Positions 43,024-51,798 of a stretch of DNA of 58,604 nt are shown here, piece by piece; within the stretch, counting starts at the first letter, position 1; every line of letters starts with the position of its first letter. Origin of the DNA: CAZTHM01 sp041946825 (lineage in GTDB: Bacteria > Acidobacteriota > Terriglobia > UBA7540). Both the position numbers and the translations under genes were made by a program. The notes under the pieces were generated by a model. It made no database searches and was not told where the DNA came from. It saw only the letters and a list, made by a program, of their open reading frames with translations. The stretch covers positions 1 to 58,604 of the forward strand of contig JBHGBD010000030.1 of the NCBI GenBank assembly GCA_041946825.1. The letters run 5' to 3'.

Positions 43024-43100
43024 TCTGAGCAGTCAGCTTTCAGCCATCAGCCTAATCCGCTTCAAGCCTTGGCTGAACGCCGATGGCTGACGGTTGACAG
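43024..43100. repeat. Heptamer repeat array F with inverted halves
   Basis: Units CTGAGCA, GTCAGCT, TTCAGCC, ATCAGCC (about 43024-43051) are followed after an irregular middle by TGAACGC, CGATGGC, TGACGGT, TGACAGC (to about 43100), which are the reverse complement type. GTCAGCTTTCAGCCATC and GATGGCTGACGGTTGAC pair at 13 of 17 positions, so the tract can fold into a long hairpin between two genes of one operon. Confidence 0.7.
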
Positions 43101-43106
43101 CTTTCT

Positions 43107-44810
43107 TCACACATTCCCCAACCGAAACTCCTCCGCCAAATGATCGCACGCGCGATACGCCAGCGCCATGATCGTATGCGTGATCTGCTTCTCCGGGTGC
43201 GTGACGAAGCACGCCGCGTCCACGACGAGCAGATTCTTCACGTCGTGGCAGCGATTCCATTTGTCGAGCACGGACCCGCGCGGGTCGTCACCCATGCGCG
43301 CGCCCCCTGTTTCGTGCGTGACACTTCCGAGCGGATAAGGCTTGCCTTTCTTATAGGGCAGAATCTCCGCTCCCGCCGCGCGCAGGATTCGCTCGATCTC
43401 ATCGTACATCTCGTCGAGAATCGCGAACGAGTGCTCGTACTCGGCGTTGGTGTGGAAGCGCACTTGGGGGATCCCGTAGCGGTCCTTGAGCCCGCCGGGA
43501 TCGATCTCAACATAATTCCAATCGAACGCCAAGCCCTCCCCGTATCCGCCGAATGAGAATCCTGCGGGGTATAGCTCCTTGATACGTTTCTTATACGCCG
43601 AGCCGAAGCCCGGCAGTTCCGCGCCCGGGCCCGGCCCCGACCCACAGCCGGTGTAGAAATCGAACCGCCAGCCGCGCAGGTATTTCTTCTTGTCTCCGTG
43701 CCCATAGTTATAGCGAGGAATGTAGATCGAAGATTCGCCCGGCCCGTCGTCGTTCGAGCTGGGCCGCCCGGCGAGCTGGGGAAAGAATCCCTGAATGTCA
43801 GCGAACGCCACGTGCTCGGCGAGGTAGCGTCCCAGCGTGCCGCTCGAGTTCGCGAGCCCGTGCGGGTGATTGCGTTCCTTCGAGTTGAACAGAATGCGGA
43901 TGGATTCGATCATCGAAGCGCCAAGCACGACGGCCTTGCCGTAGGCTTCGTATTCCTGCCGGTTGTTCGCGTCGATGTACGACACGCCGCGCGCCTGGCC
44001 GGTCTTGCTGTCGATGAGCACGGTGTGCGCCACGGAATTCGGCCGCAGCGTGAAGTTCTTGAGTTCGACGAGCCGCGGAATTAAGACATCAACGGAGCTG
44101 AAGCGCGACGCCGTATCGCAGCCGTAATTGCACGCGCCGCAGAAGTGGCACTTGGGCCGGCCATCGTAATCGGCGCTGAGCACCGCGAGCGGCTTGGGCA
44201 CAACTTTGATGCCCAGCTTCTCCGCCCCTTTCTTGATCAGCCACTCGCCGCACCGGGCATTGAACGGCGGCAGAAGATGTTTTCCCGTGGGAGTGTTGTG
44301 AACATCCTCCGAGCCGCCAGAGACTCCAATCAGTTTTTCAACCGCATCGTAGTAAGGCGCGACGTCGTCATAAGTAATCGGCCAATCTTCGCCGAAGCCG
44401 TCCTGCAGACTTTTCGCCTTGAAATCGAGCGGGCCGAAGCGGTCGCAGCCGCGTCCCCATAGATTCGTCCGCCCGCCCACCGCGCGCAAGCGAGTCCAGG
44501 TAAACTTCGCCCCCGGCGCCAGCGCGTAGGGGTCTTCTTTGGGAATGGTGTAGAGCTTGTCGGTCCACGCCTTGATTTTCCACTCCATGCCTTGCGGCAA
44601 ATCGCCGTATTGGCCCGGCTTGCCGTTGCCGCGGTAAGGAAAATCGAAAGGGTTCTTGTGCGGCTGGAAATCTACGGCGGGATTAATCATGCGCCCCGCT
44701 TCGAGGCAGAGCACTTTCAACCCGCGCGTCGCGAGCACGTGCGCGGCAATCCCTCCCGCGGCGCCCGAACCCACCACAATGACGTCATATACCTCTTGCG
44801 AAGCCACCAC
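43107..44810 (-). CDS. GMC-family FAD oxidoreductase (gluconate dehydrogenase large-subunit-like)
   Basis: A 567-residue flavoprotein with the N-terminal FAD-binding motif VVGSGAAGG, the GMC signature region GGRTNLWGRG, the CHFCGACNYGC cysteine patch seen in membrane-bound sugar dehydrogenases, and the C-terminal catalytic region GSVTHETGGARMG plus VVDAACF. It has no own signal and is probably carried out by the Tat signal of subunit 3. It oxidises a sugar or polyol and passes electrons to a cytochrome. GTG 44810 or the next GTG follows AAGGGGG. Confidence 0.9.
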   Translation of the reverse strand: MVASQEVYDVIVVGSGAAGGIAAHVLATRGLKVLCLEAGRMINPAVDFQPHKNPFDFPYRGNGKPGQYGDLPQGMEWKIKAWTDKLYTIPKEDPYALAPGAKFTWTRLRAVGGRTNLWGRGCDRFGPLDFKAKSLQDGFGEDWPITYDDVAPYYDAVEKLIGVSGGSEDVHNTPTGKHLLPPFNARCGEWLIKKGAEKLGIKVVPKPLAVLSADYDGRPKCHFCGACNYGCDTASRFSSVDVLIPRLVELKNFTLRPNSVAHTVLIDSKTGQARGVSYIDANNRQEYEAYGKAVVLGASMIESIRILFNSKERNHPHGLANSSGTLGRYLAEHVAFADIQGFFPQLAGRPSSNDDGPGESSIYIPRYNYGHGDKKKYLRGWRFDFYTGCGSGPGPGAELPGFGSAYKKRIKELYPAGFSFGGYGEGLAFDWNYVEIDPGGLKDRYGIPQVRFHTNAEYEHSFAILDEMYDEIERILRAAGAEILPYKKGKPYPLGSVTHETGGARMGDDPRGSVLDKWNRCHDVKNLLVVDAACFVTHPEKQITHTIMALAYRACDHLAEEFRLGNV

Positions 44811-44850
44811 ACCCCCTTGCGAAGACGGGAGACATCATACCATTTCTGTC

Positions 44851-44970
44851 TGTCATCCTGAGCACCCCACTTGTCATCCTGAGCGCCGCGCGCCGCAGGC
44901 GGGCAAGCGAAGGGTCTTTGTCATTTGTTCCAAATCAACTGCGGAGATCCGTCGCCTGGCTCAGGATGAC
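44851..44970. repeat. Dispersed-type repeat with GTCATCCTGAGC inverted ends
   Basis: GTCATCCTGAGC occurs twice directly (44852-44863 and 44873-44884) and its complement GCTCAGGATGAC once (44959-44970). The interior includes GCAGGCGGGCAAGCGAAGGG. A repeat of this type is familiar from many bacterial genomes as a non-coding element; its mobility is unproven. It lies in the 249-base divergent gap before the next gene. Confidence 0.55.
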
Positions 44971-45059
44971 CGGCTCGAATATTGCCGCGGACAGGGGAAG
45001 CGGCTTTTCCCGCCGCAAAGGCGCGTGCTAAACTCCCTCAATCCCTCAGGAGGTGAGTG

Positions 45060-46187
45060 ATGTCAAACGACGGAGTATCCCGACGTACGTTTCTGCAGAA
45101 TGTCGCCGCCGGCTCGACCGGAGCTGCGTTGAGCGCCGTCCCCGCGTCCGCAAGCAGCGCAACGCCCGAGGCCGTTCCCTTCCCCATGACAGTCGAATCG
45201 TATCCGCTCGCCGAGCCGACCAAGGGCGCCGCGCTCGACCGCCTCAAAATCGTGACCCAGGAAGAAATCCCTGCGTCATTCCAGGAGCGGGTGAGAGGAG
45301 TCTCGTCGGGTGTCGAGCTGGCTTTTGCGAATTCAGCGTCTGATTTTCGTCGCGAGCTGGAAAACGCCCAGGCAATTTACGGCGACTTCTCGCGCGAGGA
45401 CCTGAAGACCGCCAAACAGCTCCGGTGGATTCAGTGGACGGCGGCGGGCGTCGAGCACATCCTCTATCCCGAACTCGTCGAGAGCCCCATCGTGCTCACC
45501 AACATGCAGCGCATCTACGCGCCGTGCATCTCCGAAACCGCCATCGGCTTCATGCTGGCGCTCGCGCACGGCATCAACCGCTACTCGCTTCAGACACAGG
45601 AGCGAAGATGGAGCCCGCTCCCCGGCCTGTTCGACATCAGCGGCATGACCGCCGGCATCGTCGGCCTGGGCGGCATCGGCAGCGAGATCGCCCGCCGCGC
45701 CCATTTCGGATTCAACATGAAGATCCTTGCCGTCGACCCCAAACCGATTCCCAAACCCGACTTCGTCGCCGAACTGCATTCCGTCGAGTGGCTTCCACAA
45801 ATGGCCGGGCAAGTTGACTTCCTGGTTTCCTCCGCGCCGCACACCCCGCTGTCGGAAGGCATGTTCAATGAATCCGTCTTCCGCGCCATGAAGAAGAGCG
45901 CGTTCTTCATCAACATGTCGCGCGGCAAGCTGGTGGATACGCCCGCGCTCGTGCGCGCCCTCAAGGAAGGCTGGATCTCCGGCGCCGGGCTCGACGTCGC
46001 TTACAAGGAACCGCTGCCCGCCGATGAGCCGCTCTGGACCGCCGGCAACGTCATCATCACCTGCCACACTTCGGGCCATACGCCGCGCACCACCGAGCGC
46101 CAAATGGCCCTCTTCACCGAAAACGTCCGGCGGTACGTCGCGGGCCTGCCGTTGCTTAATGTCGTGGATAAGAAGAGGGGGTACTAG
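45060..46187 (+). CDS. Tat-exported D-2-hydroxyacid dehydrogenase
   Basis: A protein of about 375 residues with a Tat signal (VSRRTFLQNVAAGSTGAALS) followed by a complete D-2-hydroxyacid dehydrogenase: NAD-binding GLGGIGSEIARRA, active-site Arg in NMSRGKLVDT, Glu in DVAYKEPLP and His in CHTSGHTPRTT. The enzymes normally reduce 2-keto acids with NADH in the cytoplasm, so the export signal is striking. AGGAGG lies six bases before ATG 45060. It is near the exported sugar dehydrogenase pair but transcribed divergently. Confidence 0.9.
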   Translation: MSNDGVSRRTFLQNVAAGSTGAALSAVPASASSATPEAVPFPMTVESYPLAEPTKGAALDRLKIVTQEEIPASFQERVRGVSSGVELAFANSASDFRRELENAQAIYGDFSREDLKTAKQLRWIQWTAAGVEHILYPELVESPIVLTNMQRIYAPCISETAIGFMLALAHGINRYSLQTQERRWSPLPGLFDISGMTAGIVGLGGIGSEIARRAHFGFNMKILAVDPKPIPKPDFVAELHSVEWLPQMAGQVDFLVSSAPHTPLSEGMFNESVFRAMKKSAFFINMSRGKLVDTPALVRALKEGWISGAGLDVAYKEPLPADEPLWTAGNVIITCHTSGHTPRTTERQMALFTENVRRYVAGLPLLNVVDKKRGY

Positions 46188-46257
46188 CCGGGGGACATCT
46201 CCACTCGTGGGGGGCGCTTACCCACTGCGTGGTGTAGGATGTTATCGGGAGTGCACC

Positions 46258-47478
46258 GTGATAGCAGCGGGAGTTGCGCGGTCGGCCGTCCTGCTCAGCA
46301 CTTGCGCGTGTATTGCTTGTGCTGCAATTGTTCGCGGCCAGACACTCAGCGGCCGGTTTTTCCCTGAAAAACAGACGTATCTGGTGGGCGAGCCTGTCTT
46401 CATTGATTTTGAAATCGTCAACAAAGGCGACCAGCCGACCTGGATCGATGGCCGCATGGGAGAGCCGTGTATCGAGCGTGATCCAATTGAAGTGGTGGGA
46501 GCGAAGTACCACGGATTCGGATCAGACTTAAGCTTCGGATGCTTCGGCGGCGTAGCGGGAAGTTGCATGTCAAACCTGATCGAGTTGAAACCTGGCAGGA
46601 AGCACATCGGGCGCATTTTTCTGAGCGCTCGCTTTTTGTTGGGTCGTGCCGGAAAATACGACGTGCACGCTCAACGCCGCGTCCCTCTCTACCCAGAAGG
46701 AACATGGACAGTAGAGAAACGGGCTGCCAAGATGGAATTCTCCTCTGATTTTCAGATTACCTTGGTCGAGGGCAGCGAGGATGAGTTGAAGGCCGCGTTC
46801 CAGCCTTACGTCGAGGAAGCCGACAGTCCCGATGAATCTGCGCGATGGCAAGCAATTTGGGCGATCAATGTGATGGCGCCCCCTTTCCTTGAGGATCTCA
46901 TTCTTAGATCAGCTGATACGCCAAATAGAACCGACCCCGCCGCCTTGCGTCGCTTGAACACGCGGAAGAGCAGACAAAAACTTGCCGAACTGGTCGAAAA
47001 CTCCCAATACGATTCGGTCCGGCAGGGGGCGATCCGAGAGCTGGCGAAAACGCGCGATCGGTCATACTTGCCCACCTTGATGCGTGTTGCAGAGAGTTCC
47101 AATGACGGCGATCGCGACATTGCGATTCAGGGCGCCGGCCTGATTGGCGGGGATGATTCCATTCCATTTTTGGTTTCAAGGCTCGCCGATCCTGATGTCT
47201 ACGCGCGGGTCGCCGCGGTCCGCGGCTTGGGCCTTACGGCCAGCCGAGCGGCCGTGGCCATCCTCATCGAGAGGCTGCAAGACACGGATGAAAGAGTCTC
47301 TCGGGAAGTGACCCAGAGCCTCGCTCAACTCACCCACCGTTCCATCACTCCGTCGCCGTGGGCAGAAAAGCCATCGCCCGATTCGTATCACCGCTGGCAT
47401 GACTGGTGGTTTTTGAATAGCCTGAGTGCCCCGATATATGGCACCGACGACTGCGCGCAACCGCTGCCACTCAACTAA
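46258..47478 (+). CDS. Secreted HEAT-repeat protein
   Basis: A 406-residue protein beginning at GTG 46258, with GGGAG six bases upstream and a signal peptide (VLLSTCACIACAAIVRGQ). The N-terminal half has an Ig-like beta domain with several cysteines. The C-terminal half has HEAT/PBS-type helical repeats (GAIRELAKTRDRSYLPTLM; GLIGGDDSIPFLVSRLADP; RGLGLTASRAAVAILIERL). Such repeats mediate protein contacts. The gene is monocistronic and converges on the next one. Confidence 0.75.
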   Translation: MIAAGVARSAVLLSTCACIACAAIVRGQTLSGRFFPEKQTYLVGEPVFIDFEIVNKGDQPTWIDGRMGEPCIERDPIEVVGAKYHGFGSDLSFGCFGGVAGSCMSNLIELKPGRKHIGRIFLSARFLLGRAGKYDVHAQRRVPLYPEGTWTVEKRAAKMEFSSDFQITLVEGSEDELKAAFQPYVEEADSPDESARWQAIWAINVMAPPFLEDLILRSADTPNRTDPAALRRLNTRKSRQKLAELVENSQYDSVRQGAIRELAKTRDRSYLPTLMRVAESSNDGDRDIAIQGAGLIGGDDSIPFLVSRLADPDVYARVAAVRGLGLTASRAAVAILIERLQDTDERVSREVTQSLAQLTHRSITPSPWAEKPSPDSYHRWHDWWFLNSLSAPIYGTDDCAQPLPLN

Positions 47479-47547
47479 GCGGGTGGTCACACTCATGCAT
47501 TCATCGTGGGTTCTGACGCCACGAAGCCCACGGTGAGGAGTTGGCAG

Positions 47548-47580
47548 CCACAGTCAATTCGCAATTTGAATTGACTGTGG
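47548..47580. terminator. Bidirectional terminator-like hairpin
   Basis: A perfect 13-bp stem, CCACAGTCAATTC (47548-47560) with GAATTGACTGTGG (47568-47580), has a 7-nt loop. It sits between two convergent genes. No T tract follows, but position and stability suggest it blocks or ends transcription from both sides. Confidence 0.65.
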
Positions 47581-47598
47581 GCCCGTGGCTACCGTTGA

Positions 47599-48114
47599 TT
47601 ACTTGGACGGATTCTGGAAGGCGGCCACGTCCGGCGCGCGGGGCTTGGAGTTTCCGAAGACGATGGATTTGACGTAAAAGGCGAACTTGCGGATCCAGAC
47701 GATATTGACTTCGCGCTCGACGGGAAGCCAGTGGCGCCCGTCGAACGTCACGGAATCGGGAGCCACCCGCACTTCCTGGCCGCTGATTTTGGTTTCGCGC
47801 TCGCGCCGGGGCAGCATGGCCTTCACAGCCTCATTGGGCTCGAAGCGCGCGTCGTGTGGGCCGATCTGCTTGAGCGTCATTTCCACGCTGTGCGTTGGCA
47901 TCCAGGCGATCAATTCTCCCGAGGTTTGGTTCCACGAGCGCACCAGCAGCAGCTCGCCCTCGACGCCCTTCTTCTTTGTGGAGCCTTTCGGAGCGGGAAT
48001 CTGATCGGCCGGCGCGGGCGCTGCGTTTCCAGGAGCGCGTTCTTGCCCGCGCGTGACGAAGGGGGAGACAATCAGCAGCACACAAAGCACAAAGAGTTCG
48101 ACCAACACACGCAT
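47599..48114 (-). CDS. Secreted hypothetical protein
   Basis: A 171-residue protein with a signal peptide (LVELFVLCVLLIVSPFVTRG), a Pro/Ala and Lys linker (about 25-50) and a beta-rich domain (SWNQTSGELIAWMPTHSVEMTL, split as SWNQTSGELIAW and MPTHSVEMTL; VTFDGRHWLPVEREVNIVWI). No family is recognised. ATG 48114 is preferred because it places the signal peptide at the N-terminus; the longer frame to 48219 adds only a basic stretch. Confidence 0.6.
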   Translation of the reverse strand: MRVLVELFVLCVLLIVSPFVTRGQERAPGNAAPAPADQIPAPKGSTKKKGVEGELLLVRSWNQTSGELIAWMPTHSVEMTLKQIGPHDARFEPNEAVKAMLPRRERETKISGQEVRVAPDSVTFDGRHWLPVEREVNIVWIRKFAFYVKSIVFGNSKPRAPDVAAFQNPSK

Positions 48115-48481
48115 ATCAACACCCCGCAACCGCGCTGGTTCCTTCGTCTGCCGCGCAATTATGAATCCGCACCGGCCGATCGATTTGGACCTCGCGCCCT
48201 GCCCTTTCTTACACCTCAATCGACCGCAAAAACTCTGCCAATTCGCAAGGCAATCGATGAAGGTATATCAACTGGTTGAATGCCGGGAATTTGCTGTGCT
48301 TGAGATGAAGTCCCGTCGCCGCGATGACTCGGCTGACTGGGTATGGATGGCGGGTTGAGGGAAATTATTACCGAGAACAGCCCGGTCTATTCACAACCTG
48401 ACTCTGGGCGCGTGATCGAAGGAAGCCTGCGGCCGGAAGGGCGGAGGGCCAGCGCGAGGCCGGGGCGCCCCAACAAAAGAC

Positions 48482-48510
48482 TTGACAAAACCAGGTTTGT
48501 ATGCTATATG
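48482..48510 (+). promoter_or_regulatory. Orphan sigma70 promoter
   Basis: TTGACA (48482-48487), a 17-base spacer and TATATG (48505-48510) are close to consensus. No recognisable gene lies downstream on this strand before the pnp terminator region, so it may drive a non-coding RNA, a decayed gene or a very small protein. Confidence 0.6.
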
Positions 48511-48652
48511 CGTAGTCTACTGATGGTCATATTGTCGCCCACCGGTGGGGGCAAGCGAGGGAAGCGGGTGAAGACGTACGGGCAAAGATTGGTTGCGATC
48601 CGGAGCCGACGGAGACCGAGCCATCACGAAAGCGTGTTCCCTATACCCGCAA

Positions 48653-48877
48653 AATCGGGAAGCTGGTTAGTCATTCAGATTCAAGGGGATAAGTTTTCGA
48701 AATCGGGGGCGAAGCTGGTAAGTCGCTTAGAATCAACAAGTGATGAATTTTCCTACAAAGCTGATTACATGTCTCTTTCCAATAATTTATCAGGATCCCC
48801 GGCTCGAAAGGGCGCCACGCGAAGCTAATAACCTCTTTAGAATCAGCAGGCATTTGAAACCGACAAAGCTGATTAAC
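48653..48877 (+). repeat. Three diverged direct repeats
   Basis: Related stretches begin near 48653 (GAAGCTGGTTAGTCATTCAG), 48700 (GAAGCTGGTAAGTCGCTTAG) and 48816 (GAAGCTAATAACCTCTTTAG). The last two continue with AATCA and end with ACAAAGCTGATTA, about 106 bases apart. The unit has no known family; it may be remnants of a small mobile or regulatory element. Confidence 0.6.
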
Positions 48878-49012
48878 CCCCGCCCCTGAAGAACATATCA
48901 GCTTCCCCCTGGCAATGGAGAGCTGCCGCGACGAGGCTCGGAAGGCTATCGGGCAGCCTTGGAGAGCGCGTCCAAAGGACCCGTTTCGAGGCTAGATTGA
49001 CGGAGCTAGGGA

Positions 49013-49062
49013 GACGGCCGAGGGCCGTCCCCGGGAACCGGCCAGACGCCCCACCGGGCGTC
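49013..49062 (-). terminator. Tandem GC hairpins after pnp
   Basis: Two stems lie back to back: GACGGCC/GGCCGTC (49013-49029, 3-nt loop) and GACGCCC/GGGCGTC (49045-49062, 4-nt loop). The second ends one base from the pnp stop. There is no T tract on the minus strand, so they may act as mRNA-end stabilisers or REP-like elements as much as terminators. Confidence 0.55.
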
Positions 49063-49063
49063 C

Positions 49064-51181
49064 CTACTTCTCGTGGTGCTCGTGCTTGGCTCCGGTCTTC
49101 TGCCGCTGTTCGCGCAGGACGGCCTTGCGGCTCAGCCGGATCTTGTTGCCTTCGATGGAGATGACCTTGACGAGGAGCTGGTCACCTTCCTTGAGTTCGT
49201 CGCGGATATCGCGGATGCGATTCTCAGCGACTTCGCTGATGTGCAGCAGGCCGTCGGTGCCAGGGAAGATTTCGACGAAAGCGCCGAAGTCCGCCAGGCG
49301 GACGACCTTGCCGAGATACGTCTTTCCCAGTTCGGCCTCGGCCATGAGGTCGCGAATCATTTTCAGAGCCTTGTTGGCCGCGGTTTCGTCAACCGCCGCC
49401 ACGTTTACCTTGCCGTCGTCCTCGACGTCAATCTTGGCGCCGGTCTGCTCGACGATGCCCCGGATGACCTTCCCACCCGGGCCGATGAGCTCGCCGATTT
49501 TCTGGCGGTTGATTTGCAGCGTGTAGATGTGCGGCGCGTAGGCGGAGATGGCAACGCGAGGCTCGGGCAGCGTCTCGAGCATTTTGCCGAGCACGTGGAG
49601 GCGTCCCGCCTTGGCCTGTTGCAAAGCCTCTGACATTATTTGCGGGGTTATGCCCGTTGTCTTAATATCCATTTGCAGAGCCGTGATGCCGTCCTTCGTC
49701 CCGGCAACCTTGAAATCCATATCACCATAGTGGTCTTCGGCGCCCGCGATGTCGGTGAGGATGGCGTACTTCTCGCCCTCTTTCACCAGCCCCATGGCGA
49801 TGCCGGCCACCGGCGCCTTGACCGGCACCCCCGCATCCATCAGCGCCAGGCAGCCCCCGCACACCGTGGCCATCGAGGAAGAGCCGTTCGATTCCAGGAT
49901 GTCGGAGACCACGCGGATGGTGTAAGGGAATTGGGTCGCGTCGGGGAGTAGCGAAGCTAGCGAGCGCTCGGCGAGCGCTCCGTGCCCGATCTCGCGCCGT
50001 CCCGGACCGCGCAGCATCTTGACTTCGCCGACGCTGAAGGGTGGGAAATTGTAGTGAAGCATGAAGGTCTTGAATGACTCGCCTTCCAGCACATCGAGGC
50101 GCTGCTGGTCTTCGCCGGTCCCGAGCGTGACCGTGACCAGGGCCTGCGTCTCACCACGCGTGAAGAGCGCCGAGCCGTGCGTGCGTGGAAGCAAGCCGAC
50201 TTCGCAGGTAATCTGCCGCACCTGATCGAAGGGCCGCTGGTCGGCGCGGCGGTGCTGGAGGAGAATATCGTCGCGAAAGAGCCGCTCTTCCAGAGCGTCG
50301 AAGAGGTGCGCGACCTCGCGGCGTTTCTTGTCGTCTTCCTCCGGATAGCTCTCGACCAGTTCTTTGCGGATGGAGGCGATCTTGCGATGGCTTTCCTGCT
50401 TGATGTATTTCGAAGTATCCATCGCCTCGTGGAGCGCGGTTTCAGCCTTCTGCCGGATCTCCGAGTAGAGGGCCTCATCGCGCACGGGCGGAGCCACCTC
50501 GCGCTTCTTAATCCCGAGCTGGGCGAAGAGCTCTTTTTCGGCGGCGATGATCTTGCGGATTTCGGTGTGGCCGTGCTGGATGGCCTCGAGCATGGTTTCC
50601 TCGGAGACTTCTTTCGCTCCGGCTTCCACCATGACGATGGCGTCTTCGCTTCCCGCCACCACCAGATTCAACAGGCTGGTCTTGACTTCCGAGTAGCTCG
50701 GATTGGTGACCAGGCGTCCTTCGACCAGCCCGACGCGCACGGCGGCGATAGGGTTGAAGAATGGAATATCGGAAAGGTAGACGGCCGCGGCGCCCGCCAC
50801 CAGGCCGATGACGTCCGGGTTGTTGTCGGAGTCAGCCGAGAGGACCATGGCGATAACTTGCGTGTCGTCATTGAATCCTTCCGGGAACAGAGGCCGCAAC
50901 GGGCGGTCGATCAGGCGGCTGGTGAGGATCTCTTTTTCGGTGGGGCGGCCTTCGCGCTTGAAGAAGCCGCCGGGGATTTTTCCCGCGGCGTAGTTGTACT
51001 CGCGGTAATCGACGGTCAAGGGGAAGAAATCGATTCCTTCCCGCGGGTCGGTCGTGCAGGCAGTGGCCAGAACAACCGTGTCGCCATAGCGGACGTAGGC
51101 CGAGCCGTTGGCCTGCTTGGCGAGCTTGCCGACTTCTATCGTAAGGGTGCTTGAACCTAAGGGGATGCTGATTTGCTGCAA
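49064..51181 (-). CDS. pnp: Polynucleotide phosphorylase
   Basis: A 705-residue enzyme with the full PNPase layout: two RNase PH domains (about 1-220 and 310-540) joined by a helical domain, then KH (about 555-610; IGELIGPGGKVIRGI) and S1 (about 620-690; YLGKVVRLADFGAFVEIFPG). It degrades RNA 3' to 5' by phosphorolysis. The start is TTG 51181, preceded by GGAGGAAATAAC. rpsO lies 298 bases upstream on the same strand, the classical rpsO-pnp order; the gap shows no clear gene. Confidence 0.98.
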   Translation of the reverse strand: MQQISIPLGSSTLTIEVGKLAKQANGSAYVRYGDTVVLATACTTDPREGIDFFPLTVDYREYNYAAGKIPGGFFKREGRPTEKEILTSRLIDRPLRPLFPEGFNDDTQVIAMVLSADSDNNPDVIGLVAGAAAVYLSDIPFFNPIAAVRVGLVEGRLVTNPSYSEVKTSLLNLVVAGSEDAIVMVEAGAKEVSEETMLEAIQHGHTEIRKIIAAEKELFAQLGIKKREVAPPVRDEALYSEIRQKAETALHEAMDTSKYIKQESHRKIASIRKELVESYPEEDDKKRREVAHLFDALEERLFRDDILLQHRRADQRPFDQVRQITCEVGLLPRTHGSALFTRGETQALVTVTLGTGEDQQRLDVLEGESFKTFMLHYNFPPFSVGEVKMLRGPGRREIGHGALAERSLASLLPDATQFPYTIRVVSDILESNGSSSMATVCGGCLALMDAGVPVKAPVAGIAMGLVKEGEKYAILTDIAGAEDHYGDMDFKVAGTKDGITALQMDIKTTGITPQIMSEALQQAKAGRLHVLGKMLETLPEPRVAISAYAPHIYTLQINRQKIGELIGPGGKVIRGIVEQTGAKIDVEDDGKVNVAAVDETAANKALKMIRDLMAEAELGKTYLGKVVRLADFGAFVEIFPGTDGLLHISEVAENRIRDIRDELKEGDQLLVKVISIEGNKIRLSRKAVLREQRQKTGAKHEHHEK

Positions 51182-51479
51182 GTTATTTCCTCCATTTGAT
51201 TGGCGGGCGCGTCCCGTTTTCGTCGGGCGTTGTGACCCGCGCGCCGGCGGTCTCGTTCCACCGGGTTTCCGCTGCCTTCAGGGCTTGGCGGTGATATGCG
51301 TTATTGGACTCGGAAGAGGAAGGTTGCGATGGGTAGAAGATGCGGGCCACCAGGGCGGGTCCGCGCGGACTGTCATCGCCTGGAAACGGAAAAGCGACCT
51401 CCACGGGACACCCGAGGGGTCGCTGGGATTTGCCAGGTTGTACGTGCCCGAATTTCCCAACTTCCGAATCACGATCGGG

Positions 51480-51749
51480 CTACTTGCGGATGCCGAGCTT
51501 ATCAATTAACTGATGGTAGCTATCCGGATTCCGTCGCTTCAGGTACTCGAGCAGCCGCCGGCGCTTCCCCACCATGATCAACAGTCCACGGCGGGAAGAA
51601 TGGTCCTTCCGATGAACGCCGAAGTGATTGTTCAGGTAGGAAATGCGTTCGCTCAATAAAGCGATCTGGACTTCGGGCGAACCGGTGTCTGTAGGGTGTA
51701 CCCTGAAACGCTCGATCAAGGCCGTCTTAGAATTCTCGGCTAATGGCAT
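51480..51749 (-). CDS. rpsO: Ribosomal protein S15
   Basis: An 89-residue protein with the standard S15 sequence (TDTGSPEVQIALLSERI; HFGVHRKDHSSRRGLLIMVG). It binds 16S rRNA early in 30S assembly and in several bacteria represses its own mRNA. GAGGAG precedes the ATG by about seven bases. A promoter lies at 51799-51827 on the same strand, leaving a leader of about 45 bases. Confidence 0.98.
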   Translation of the reverse strand: MPLAENSKTALIERFRVHPTDTGSPEVQIALLSERISYLNNHFGVHRKDHSSRRGLLIMVGKRRRLLEYLKRRNPDSYHQLIDKLGIRK

Positions 51750-51798
51750 CCGCCAATCTCCTCGCTTCTCACAACTTTTCCCTTTTTTGTCCGGAAAT

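Larger units (their letters stand above)
48115..49063. other. Long intergenic region, 949 bases
   Basis: No convincing gene is seen. The region holds a clear promoter (48482-48510), three related direct repeats (48653-48877) and paired hairpins next to pnp. A 161-codon frame at 48343-48828 spans the promoter and the repeats and looks like a shadow of them. Confidence 0.45.

Noticed and set aside
48259..48357. 32-codon frame beginning MKVYQLVE
   Set aside because: The first residues recall the start of zinc alcohol dehydrogenases, but the likeness stops at once and the frame ends after 32 codons; too little to call a remnant.
48343..48828. 161-codon plus-strand frame in the long gap after the hypothetical secreted protein
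   Set aside because: It spans a promoter and the direct repeats, has a poor start and low-complexity Arg/Ser-rich content.
50177..51154. 325-codon plus-strand frame opposite pnp
   Set aside because: It is a shadow of a conserved gene; no start context or family match.
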